From positions 4,819,001 to 4,883,000 of the forward strand of contig NZ_CP042582.1 in the NCBI RefSeq assembly GCF_008728835.1: a DNA stretch of 64,000 nucleotides, in the 5' to 3' direction. Source of the DNA: Hypericibacter adhaerens (lineage in GTDB: Bacteria; Pseudomonadota; Alphaproteobacteria; Dongiales; Dongiaceae). Shown piece by piece: positions 28,077 to 35,519 of the stretch; position 1 is the stretch's first letter; every line of letters starts with the position of its first letter. The notes beneath the pieces were generated by a model that was given only the letters and a program-made list of their open reading frames with translations, searched no databases and was not told where the DNA came from. Position numbers and translations under genes: made by a program.

Positions 28077-28849
28077 TGCCCTTGCCATTGAACTGGCTGG
28101 AAGGTCCGGGCGAGATCGCCAATGCCGCCGCGCAGCACGTGGCGACGCTGATCGCGCGGAAACCCGACGCCGCCATCGCGCTGCCGACGGGCAGCACGCC
28201 GGTCGGACTCTATCGCCGGCTGGCCGAGCTGCAGGGAAAGGGCCGGTTCTCCTGCCCGCAGGCACGGTTCTTCAATCTGGATGAGTTCATCGGCCTGTCG
28301 CTCGACGATCCACGCAGCTATGGAGCCTTTCTCTGGCAGCATGTGTTCCGTCCTTTGAGCGTGTCGCCGAGCCAGGTGCAGCTGCTCCGCGGCGCCGCCC
28401 CGGATCCGGCGGCCGAGTGCCGGCGCTTCGATCAGGCGATCGCTCAAGCGGGCGGGCTCGATCTCGCCATCCTGGGACTCGGCAGCAATGGCCATATCGC
28501 CTTCAACGAGCCGGGCAGCGATTGGAACGCCGGGACCAGGGAGGTCGTGCTGACGGAAGCCACCCGGCACGGACAGCGTTCCGTCTTCGGCCGCGAGGCG
28601 GATGTCCCGCACCGGGCGCTCACCATGGGATTGCGGACGCTGCGGGAGGCCCGGGCGATCCTGTTGCTGATCGCGGGATCGGGCAAGGCCGCCGCGGTCG
28701 CGGCGATGCTGCGATCCAGGCCCGACAAGAACTGGCCCGTCACCGCGATCCTCGATCACCCGAAGCTCACCATCCTGGCGGACCGCGCGCTCGATCCGGC
28801 CCGCGCGGCCGGCGCGCCGCCGGCCTTCCCCGGCAGCCCAGGCGCATAA
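28076..28849 (+). CDS. nagB: Glucosamine-6-phosphate deaminase (NagB family)
   Basis: A 257-aa isomerase/deaminase that converts GlcN-6-P to Fru-6-P and ammonia. It shows the phosphate loop ALPTGSTP, the catalytic base region NLDEFIGL (D69) and GLGSNGHIAFNEPGS with H140 and E145. Asparagine replaces the Asp found in the E. coli GHIAF motif, as in Bacillus-type NagB, so activity is not excluded. It overlaps the kinase stop by one base (TGATG). No nagA deacetylase is present in the window, which is notable given the DMFase-like amidohydrolase in the next unit. It may act on an amino-sugar phosphate other than GlcN-6-P. Confidence 0.87.
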   Translation: MPLPLNWLEGPGEIANAAAQHVATLIARKPDAAIALPTGSTPVGLYRRLAELQGKGRFSCPQARFFNLDEFIGLSLDDPRSYGAFLWQHVFRPLSVSPSQVQLLRGAAPDPAAECRRFDQAIAQAGGLDLAILGLGSNGHIAFNEPGSDWNAGTREVVLTEATRHGQRSVFGREADVPHRALTMGLRTLREARAILLLIAGSGKAAAVAAMLRSRPDKNWPVTAILDHPKLTILADRALDPARAAGAPPAFPGSPGA

Positions 28850-28936
28850 TGACCTTGACGAAGCGGAGAAACCGGTCAAAGCACAAGCCTGCCGGACATT
28901 CCGCCGGCATCCATTTCCGTCGGGGCGGAGCCCGTC

Positions 28937-29686
28937 ATGTCCCTCTATGAGCGAACCATCTCGTTCGTGCTGAACTATATCGAGGAGAAGAAGCTCGAGG
29001 AGGGCGCGAAGCTGCCGACCGAACCGGAGCTGGTCGCGATGGCCGGCGTGAGCATGGTGACGGTCCGGCGCGCGCTTGCCGAGCTGGCGGCCCAAGGGGT
29101 CATCCGGCGCGAGCAAGGCCGGGGAACCTTCCTGAACCGCTCGCGCGTCAGCGCGGAAACGACCCGTCTCGGCGGGCTGCGCAACGGGCTCGGCCTGGAT
29201 TCCAGCTCATCCCTCGAGACCAGGCTGCTGGGCCTGGAGCGGCGCGACGCGTCGGCCGAGGAATCGAGCCGGCTTGCCATCGCCAAGGCCGCTTCGGTCT
29301 GGGAAATATCCCGCCTCCGCCTGCTGAACGGCCGGCCGATGATCCACGAGGTCTCGGTGATCCCCATGATTCTGGCCCCCGATCTCGGCGCCCATCTCGA
29401 ATCCGATCCGCAGCGCTCGCTCTATGCGACCCTGGACGCGGTCTATGGCCTGCGCGAGATCCGCGAGGAGCAGTCGCTCGTCTGCCGGCGCGCCAACAGG
29501 CTGGACAAGAAGCTGCTGGGGCTGCCGAAAGGCGACTGGGTGGTCCAGATCTCCGGCATCAGCTTCTCCGCGCGTCACCTGCCGATCGACAGCTTTCGCA
29601 TCGTCTTCGACGCCAAGGGCTTCGCCTTCAGGCTGAGCACGGCGCCGGCTTCGGCGATGGCCGCCGTGGAGCTGGCCGATTCCTGA
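28937..29686 (+). CDS. GntR-family transcriptional regulator (HutC/UTRA type)
   Basis: A 249-aa regulator. The N-terminal winged helix-turn-helix includes LPTEPELVAMAGVSMVTVRRALAELAAQGVIRREQGRGTFL. The C-terminal UTRA ligand domain starts near residue 85 and contains PMIHEVSVIP and the typical LPIDSFRIVFDA end. HutC/NagR-type members sense sugar phosphates or histidine derivatives and repress catabolic operons. It lies inside the first unit; AT-rich palindromes in front of both units are its likely operators. Confidence 0.92.
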   Translation: MSLYERTISFVLNYIEEKKLEEGAKLPTEPELVAMAGVSMVTVRRALAELAAQGVIRREQGRGTFLNRSRVSAETTRLGGLRNGLGLDSSSSLETRLLGLERRDASAEESSRLAIAKAASVWEISRLRLLNGRPMIHEVSVIPMILAPDLGAHLESDPQRSLYATLDAVYGLREIREEQSLVCRRANRLDKKLLGLPKGDWVVQISGISFSARHLPIDSFRIVFDAKGFAFRLSTAPASAMAAVELADS

Positions 29687-29745
29687 GCTTCCCGACGACA
29701 GGCCGCAAGGTTGAAACCGACAAGAGATAGAGTGGGACAGAGACG

Positions 29746-30789
29746 ATGCAGTTCGCGCATGATTTCCAGACGATCCTCGGCCGCAATCTCATCGGCGAGC
29801 TGAAGAACTTCGTTCATCGCCCCTTCCTGCTGGTCACCATGGAAGACATGTGGCCGATCTTCGAGGATCGGCTCGCCGGCGCCGATTTCCACCGCTATTT
29901 CGTCCATTCGGTCGACGAGAAGGCGCTGCTGGCGGATCTCGCCAAGCTGCCGCCGGTCGAAGCCGTGGTCGGGCTCGGCGGCGGCATGGCGATCGACACG
30001 GCGAAATACTTCTCCTGGAAGAAGCGGCTGCCGCTCTTCCAGGTCCAGACCGCGCTCAGCATGAACGCGGCCTGGGGTCAGCGCTGCGGCGTCAGGATCG
30101 ACGGCGCCGTGCGCTATATCGGCTGGTCCGTGCCGCAGGCGGTCTATATCGACTATGACGTGATCCGGGCCGCACCGCGCCAGCTCAACTATTCGGGCAT
30201 CGGCGACATCCTCTGCAATTTCACCGGCGTGCTGGATTGGCGCTATGCCACCTCGGTCGGGAAATGCGAGGCCAAATGGCCCTATGACGAGGCGGTGGCC
30301 AACCGCTCGCTCGACAATGTCGAGCAGGTGCTGCGCAACACCAAGGAGATCCGCGATCTCACCGACAAGGGGATCCAGGTCCTGATCAACGGCCTGCGAT
30401 GGGGCACCTCGTTCCATGGCAATGGCTGGAACCCGCGGCATATCGAGGGTGTCGACCATTTCTTCTTCTACGCGCTCGAATACGAGACGGGCCGGAAGTT
30501 CCTGCATGGGCAGCCCGTCTGTCTCGGCGTCTATATCGGCGCCCTGCTGCATGAGAGCCGCGCCGACGAGATGCTGAAGGCCATCCACGAGGTCGGACTG
30601 GATATCAGGCCCGAGGCGATGGGCGTCACCTGGGACGATGTCGCGACAGCGCTCTACAAGATGCGCGACTATGTCCAGCGCAACGGCCTCTGGCATTCGA
30701 TCGCGCATGACGTCGAGATCAAGAAGGACTTCGTGGACCGGCTGCGCGCCGGGGTCGAAGGGGTCTATGGCCCCTGGCGCGGCCGGTGA
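29746..30789 (+). CDS. Iron-type alcohol dehydrogenase (glycerol-1-P/glycerol dehydrogenase fold)
   Basis: A 347-aa NAD(P)-dependent dehydrogenase of the group-III Fe-ADH / dehydroquinate-synthase-like fold. The nucleotide motif is GLGGGMAIDTAKYFSW (about residues 77-91). The expected metal ligands are D154 (GIGDILCN), H238 (GVDHFFFY) and H254 (FLHGQPVCLG). It resembles AraM/EgsA-type polyol-phosphate dehydrogenases in layout. As the last gene of the first unit it probably oxidises or reduces a polyol or its phosphate in the same pathway. Confidence 0.82.
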   Translation: MQFAHDFQTILGRNLIGELKNFVHRPFLLVTMEDMWPIFEDRLAGADFHRYFVHSVDEKALLADLAKLPPVEAVVGLGGGMAIDTAKYFSWKKRLPLFQVQTALSMNAAWGQRCGVRIDGAVRYIGWSVPQAVYIDYDVIRAAPRQLNYSGIGDILCNFTGVLDWRYATSVGKCEAKWPYDEAVANRSLDNVEQVLRNTKEIRDLTDKGIQVLINGLRWGTSFHGNGWNPRHIEGVDHFFFYALEYETGRKFLHGQPVCLGVYIGALLHESRADEMLKAIHEVGLDIRPEAMGVTWDDVATALYKMRDYVQRNGLWHSIAHDVEIKKDFVDRLRAGVEGVYGPWRGR

Positions 30790-30862
30790 ATCGGACCGGT
30801 CCGGACACACCCGATGCCGATTGGACGGGGCCCCGCAGTCCCGACGGCGGCTTGACACCCCC

Positions 30863-30882
30863 TATATCATTATAATCATATA
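30863..30882. promoter_or_regulatory. AT-rich palindromic element 2 in the ABC-unit promoter
   Basis: TATATCATTATAATCATATA is a 20-base near-palindrome with nine of ten matched pairs. A TTGACA -35 box at 30852-30857 lies just upstream, so the element covers the -10 region. It shares ATATCATTATAAT (30864-30876) with the element at 25151-25173 on the opposite strand. The overlap with the core promoter suggests repression by the cluster's GntR protein. Confidence 0.65.
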
Positions 30883-31065
30883 TTGAATGCGGTGAATTCG
30901 GGCGGGCCGGCGGGCGCTGCGCGAGCCTTTACGCCTGTGATTTCATCTAGGGCCGGAGGGACGCGGCCGCACGCCGACGGTTGGGGGACGACACGACGCT
31001 CGCGGGCGCAAGAAACGCCGGTTTGGAAGTCACAAGAGAAGAACTTCAACAGGGAGACGGACGCC

Positions 31066-32436
31066 ATGGGAAAGCTGCGAACATTATTTCTGGGTTTGGC
31101 TGCCGCTGCGGCCTTGATGATAGGCCCGGCACTGGCGGCGGATGGGCCCGACAAGGCCAAGATCGACTGGCAGCAGTTCAAGGGCCAGTCGCTCGAGCTC
31201 TTCTTCGTCAAGCATCCCTGGACGGATGCCATCACCCCGCTGCTGCCCGAGTTCGAGAAGCTGACGGGGATCAAGCTCAATCTGACGACCGCGGCGGAAG
31301 ACGCCTACTGGAACAAGTCGTCGCTGGGTCTCGCCTCCAACAAGCCGCCCTTCGACGTGTTTTTCCTGTCGATGGGCATCAACGGCTACACGGCCTATTC
31401 GAACAACTGGCTGGCGCAGCTCAACGCGCAGCTCGACAATCCCAAGCTGACCGATCCCGCCTGGTATCAGTATGACGACATCTCCAAGGCGGCGGCCGCG
31501 GCCTTCCACCTGCCCGATCCGAGCAGCTCGAAGGTCTATGGCATCCCGATGTCGACCGAAGTCTACATGTTCTTCTACCGGAAGGACCTCTTCAAGGAGA
31601 GCGGCATCGACGTGAACGCCATCACGACGATGGCGCAATGGATGGACGCGCTCCACAAGCTGAAGCTGCCGGACGGCGTCTACCCCGCCAGCCTGCGCGG
31701 CGGCGGCCTGGGCATTCTCGACGAGCTCAACGGCATGGTCGCGAACACCTGGGGCAACACGCCCTATCTCAAGGACCGCTTCGTCTATTTCGACGAGAAA
31801 TGGGCGCCGCGCTTCACCGATCCCAAGGTCAAGGAAGGCTTCAAGCTCTGGGCCGATCTGATGAAGCTCTCGGCCCCGGGCGTCACCTCCTTCGACTGGT
31901 ACGAGGCGACCACCCAGTTCGCCCAGGGCAAGGCCGCGACCTTCGGTCCGGATGCCAGCCTCTTCGCCTCGATCTTCCTCGATCCCGCCCAGTCGACGGT
32001 TGCCGACAAGGTCGGGTTCAAGGCGCTGCCGGCGGCCTCCGCCGACGGCGCGCATACGGCGATGTGGTCCTGGGGCCTGAGCATCCCCGAGAAGTCGGCC
32101 AAGAAGGACGCCGCCTGGCTGTTCCTCGAATGGGCGACGAGCCCCTACGTGACGGAGCAGGTGAGCCTGAAGACGCTGGCCTCCTCGCGGCAATCGACCT
32201 GGAGCAGCGCGGACTATCAGGCGAAGCTGCCGGAAGGCTTCGGCAACGCCGTGGGCGAATCGCTGGCCATCGCCCAGCCCTCGATCATGTATCTGACCGC
32301 GGCCGACCAGGTCGTGCAGAGCATGCTCGATGCCCTCCAGGCGATTTATGGAGGCACGCCGGTGGACGAGGCGATGCAGAAGCTGCAGGATCAGGCCACG
32401 GACATCGTCAAGCAGGCGGGACTCTACAAGCCCTGA
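31066..32436 (+). CDS. Sugar-type ABC transporter substrate-binding protein
   Basis: A 456-aa periplasmic protein of the MalE/UgpB family (extracellular solute-binding type 1). The signal peptide spans about residues 1-25 (GPALAA-D). Family features are LLPEFEKLTGIKLNL, YGIPMSTEVYMFFYRKDLF and GPDASLFASIFLD. The ATG at 31066 follows AGGGAGACGGACGCC. It heads the second unit with two permeases and, seven genes on, its ATPase. The ligand is presumably the cluster substrate. Confidence 0.92.
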   Translation: MGKLRTLFLGLAAAAALMIGPALAADGPDKAKIDWQQFKGQSLELFFVKHPWTDAITPLLPEFEKLTGIKLNLTTAAEDAYWNKSSLGLASNKPPFDVFFLSMGINGYTAYSNNWLAQLNAQLDNPKLTDPAWYQYDDISKAAAAAFHLPDPSSSKVYGIPMSTEVYMFFYRKDLFKESGIDVNAITTMAQWMDALHKLKLPDGVYPASLRGGGLGILDELNGMVANTWGNTPYLKDRFVYFDEKWAPRFTDPKVKEGFKLWADLMKLSAPGVTSFDWYEATTQFAQGKAATFGPDASLFASIFLDPAQSTVADKVGFKALPAASADGAHTAMWSWGLSIPEKSAKKDAAWLFLEWATSPYVTEQVSLKTLASSRQSTWSSADYQAKLPEGFGNAVGESLAIAQPSIMYLTAADQVVQSMLDALQAIYGGTPVDEAMQKLQDQATDIVKQAGLYKP

Positions 32437-32612
32437 GGACGACGAGCTCTTACTGCCGATGATCCAGCCGGGTCTGCGGATGGCCTCCGCAACCCGGCTG
32501 GACGGCTTTCCGGGAAGAGCGCGCTTCGTCCGTCGAAGCGCCTTCGGTGCGTCGACCGAACCTCCGACCGGCCGAAGACTTCCAGAGACGCCTAGAGGAT
32601 GCAGCCCGACCG

Positions 32613-33482
32613 ATGAAGCGTCGCGTACCGGTCACCTTCATATTGCCGTCGGCTGTCGTCCTGTTCGCTGTTGCCGCCTTTCCCGTCGGATTCGGCATCT
32701 GGGCCGGCTTCCATCAATGGAACTGGTCGCTGGGCCAGGCCGACAATTGGAGCTTCATCGGCCTGGACAATTATGTCCGGCTTCTCGGCAGCCCCGAGTT
32801 CTGGAACTCGATCAAGGTCACCGCCTATTTCGCCGTGGTCTCGGTCGCGGTCGAGCTGGTCGTCGGCCTCGGGATCGCGCTGCTCCTGCATCATAACGTC
32901 AGGGCCTCCTGGTTCTTCCGCTCCGCCGTCGTCTTTCCCCTGATGGTCTCGGATATCGTCGCGGCGGTGATCTTCTCGACCCTGCTCGACCCGACGCTGG
33001 GCACCTTCAACTATTTCCTGAGCCTCTTCGGCCTGCCCGGACCGAACTGGGTCGGCAATCCGAACCTCGTGATCCTGACGCTGGTGATGGTCGACACCTG
33101 GTGGCAGACCGGAAACATCATCCTGATCCTGCTGGCCGGCCTGACCAGCATTCCCCAGGACCGCATCGACATGGCCTCGATCGACGGCGCCAGCGGCTGG
33201 AAGATGCTGGTCCATATCACGCTGCCCGCGCTCAAGCCCTTCATCCTCGTGGCGCTGGTCTTCCGCACCATCGATGCGCTACGCGTCTTCGCGCTGGCCT
33301 GGGCGATCACCAAGGGCGGGCCGTCGCGGGCGACCGATGTCGCGCAGCTCTATATCTTCAAGCAGGGCATCGGCGGATTCTTCAACATGGGTTACGCCTC
33401 GGCGGCGGCGACCCTGTTCGCGATCATGGTAGGCCTGGTCTCGGGCGTCTATCTGCTCTTCATGCGGAAGGAGGCGCCATGA
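32613..33482 (+). CDS. Sugar-type ABC transporter permease 1 (UgpA/MalF-like)
   Basis: A 289-aa inner-membrane permease with six hydrophobic segments. The EAA loop reads MASIDGASGWKMLVHITLPALKP. The ATG at 32613 begins a plausible N-terminal helix; a GTG at 32547 in frame would add a charged leader. A 176-base gap precedes it and its stop overlaps the next start (ATGA). Confidence 0.92.
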   Translation: MKRRVPVTFILPSAVVLFAVAAFPVGFGIWAGFHQWNWSLGQADNWSFIGLDNYVRLLGSPEFWNSIKVTAYFAVVSVAVELVVGLGIALLLHHNVRASWFFRSAVVFPLMVSDIVAAVIFSTLLDPTLGTFNYFLSLFGLPGPNWVGNPNLVILTLVMVDTWWQTGNIILILLAGLTSIPQDRIDMASIDGASGWKMLVHITLPALKPFILVALVFRTIDALRVFALAWAITKGGPSRATDVAQLYIFKQGIGGFFNMGYASAAATLFAIMVGLVSGVYLLFMRKEAP

Positions 33483-34348
33483 CGGCGGCGATTCCCGCAC
33501 GAGGGCGCCGGCAGGCTCGCGCGATGAGCCGCCGGAATCTCGGCCAGGTCGCGTCCTTCGCCGCCCTGGCGGTGATCTCCGTGATCTTCCTGGCGCCGGT
33601 CCTCTGGATCGCCGTGACCGCGCTCAAGACGCAGCGCGAAGCGATGGCGCTGCCGCCGGTCTGGGACTTCGTGCCGCAATGGCAGAATTTCGTGACGGCG
33701 TGGCAGTCCAACGATTTCGGCCGGTCGTTCCTGGTCACGACCTCGGTGTCGGTCTTCTCGGTCGCCCTCACCCTGGCACTCTCGATCCCCGCCGGCTATG
33801 TGCTCGCGCGCTATCGCCGAAGCTGGCTCTCGGCCTTCGAGATCGGGATCATGGTGATCCGGATGCTGCCCGAGATCCTGTTCATGCTGCCGCTCTATGC
33901 GATCTACCAGAAGACGGCGCTGTTCGACACGCAGATCGGCATCATCCTCGCCTTCCAGATATTCAACATGCCCTACAGCGCCTGGCTGATCCGGCAGTTC
34001 GTCTCGGAAGTCCCGGTCGAGCTGGACGAGGCGGCGTTGCTCGATGGCGCGTCGAAGTGGCAGGTTCTGTGGTTCGTCATCGTGCCGACGATCCGGCCGG
34101 GCATCGTCGCCGCGGCCGTGCTCTCCTTCATCGGCGTCTGGACGAACCTGCTGCTGCCGCTGGCGCTCACCTATAACGAGACGCCGATGGTCGCGACCAC
34201 GATCGCGAACTTCAAGGGATACGGGACCTTCGACTGGCCCGTCATGGCCGCGGCCGCGATCGTGTCGCTGCTGCCGCAGTTCCTGTTTTTCCTGTTTGCG
34301 CAGAAATACATCGTCAAGGGGCTCACCCTTGGCGCGGTGAAGGGCTGA
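33479..34348 (+). CDS. Sugar-type ABC transporter permease 2 (UgpE/MalG-like)
   Basis: A 289-aa permease, the second of the pair. The EAA loop reads EAALLDGASKWQVLWFVIVPTIRPG and the C-terminus ends in IVKGLTLGAVKG as in MalG/UgpE proteins. The ATG lies in the stop of permease 1 behind GGAGG. It is followed after 45 bases by the SDR gene; a short hairpin (34349-34367, CCGACCCC/GGGGTCGG) lies in that gap. Confidence 0.93.
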   Translation: MTAAIPARGRRQARAMSRRNLGQVASFAALAVISVIFLAPVLWIAVTALKTQREAMALPPVWDFVPQWQNFVTAWQSNDFGRSFLVTTSVSVFSVALTLALSIPAGYVLARYRRSWLSAFEIGIMVIRMLPEILFMLPLYAIYQKTALFDTQIGIILAFQIFNMPYSAWLIRQFVSEVPVELDEAALLDGASKWQVLWFVIVPTIRPGIVAAAVLSFIGVWTNLLLPLALTYNETPMVATTIANFKGYGTFDWPVMAAAAIVSLLPQFLFFLFAQKYIVKGLTLGAVKG

Positions 34349-34393
34349 CCGACCCCCGCGGGGTCGGCGGCCGTCAAGGAAACGGAGGATGGA

Positions 34394-35161
34394 GTGCTCG
34401 AGCTTCTGAAGATGGATGGACGCATCGCCGTGGTGACCGGGGCCGGCCAGGGGATGGGCAAGGAGATCGCCAAGACCCTGGCGCTGCTGGGCGCGACGGT
34501 GGTGATCGCCGAGCTCTCGCCCAAGACCGGCGAGCAGACCGCGAAGGAGATCCGCGACAAGGGCGGCAAGGCCGAGTTCCGCCAGATGGATGTGCGCCAG
34601 ACGAAGTCGGTGCAGGAGGTCGCCCAGTATGTGACGCGGACCCATGGCCGGCTCGACATCGCCGTCAACAATGCCGGCATCGTGAAGAACGAGGCGACGC
34701 TCGACACCAGCGACGCGGACTGGCTCGAGGTCATCGACGTCAATCTCAACGGCGTGTTCCGCTGCTGCCGCGAGTTCGGCCGGCCGATGGTGGCGCAGAA
34801 CAAGGGCGTCATCGTCAATATGTCGTCGAACAGCGCCGTCATCGTCGACCGCCCCCAGGTGCAGCCGGCCTACAACGCCTCGAAGGCCGGCGTCTCGCAA
34901 TTGACGAAGTCGCTCGCCGTCGAATGGGCGCCGCACAACATCCGGGTGAATGCGATCGCGCCCGGCTATATCGACACGGCCCTGACCGATGCCGGCAAGG
35001 GCCAGGCCGAGTGGATCAAGTTCTGGATGAGCATGACGCCCATGAACCGCTTCGGCAAACCGCAGGAGGTGGCGCCGCTCGCGGCGTTCCTGGCATCGGA
35101 CGCGGCGAGCTACATCACCGGCGCCGTCTATCTGATCGATGGCGGCTACACGGTCTGGTAG
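34394..35161 (+). CDS. SDR-family NAD(P)-dependent oxidoreductase
   Basis: A 255-aa classical short-chain dehydrogenase. The cofactor motif is TGAGQGMGKEIA and NNAG follows. The catalytic Ser is in NMSSNSAV and the YNASK motif gives Tyr and Lys. The C-terminus DAASYITGAVYLIDGGYTVW is typical. GTG at 34394 starts behind GGAGGATGGA. In the cluster it most likely oxidises a sugar or polyol hydroxyl before or after amide removal; the substrate is not predictable. Confidence 0.88.
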   Translation: MLELLKMDGRIAVVTGAGQGMGKEIAKTLALLGATVVIAELSPKTGEQTAKEIRDKGGKAEFRQMDVRQTKSVQEVAQYVTRTHGRLDIAVNNAGIVKNEATLDTSDADWLEVIDVNLNGVFRCCREFGRPMVAQNKGVIVNMSSNSAVIVDRPQVQPAYNASKAGVSQLTKSLAVEWAPHNIRVNAIAPGYIDTALTDAGKGQAEWIKFWMSMTPMNRFGKPQEVAPLAAFLASDAASYITGAVYLIDGGYTVW

Positions 35162-35182
35162 GTCCCGGGAGCGGTGCCGAAC

Positions 35183-35518
35183 ATGACGGGCCAGAGATCG
35201 AGCGAAAGACCGCCGGCCTACAGGGTCGATCCGAGCCGGACCGATCTTGCGCTGGAGTTCAAGCGCCATCCCTATGGGCAGCATAGCGACGAGCTGCAGC
35301 GGGTCCTCAATCTGTTCCGCTCCGATCCCTTGCCCGGCAATTACTGCGTGGTCTGCACCAGGCCCCACCGGGAATGGGCACTCGCACGATTCCGGCAGAC
35401 CAGCCGGGAGCCCGTGGATCTGCTCGGCCCCGTCTTCGGATCGCTGGCGGAGGCCGAATGGGCCGTCTTCAAGCTGCGCTGGCGGAAACACACCGGGCAG
35501 GCGCTGGAGATCGAATGA
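35183..35518 (+). CDS. Small subunit of an N,N-dimethylformamidase-like hydrolase
   Basis: A 111-aa protein that resembles the DMFase alpha subunit in pattern: a HPYG...ELQRVLNLFR segment, a G.Y.V....REW.LARF segment, and F.SLAEAEWAVFKLRW near the C-terminus. It lies one base before the large subunit gene, as in known dmfA1-dmfA2 pairs. The ATG at 35183 is chosen with CGGGAGC upstream; a GTG at 35174 is too close to that site. In characterised DMFase the small subunit has a structural role and the iron is in the large one. Confidence 0.75.
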   Translation: MTGQRSSERPPAYRVDPSRTDLALEFKRHPYGQHSDELQRVLNLFRSDPLPGNYCVVCTRPHREWALARFRQTSREPVDLLGPVFGSLAEAEWAVFKLRWRKHTGQALEIE

Positions 35519-35519
35519 G

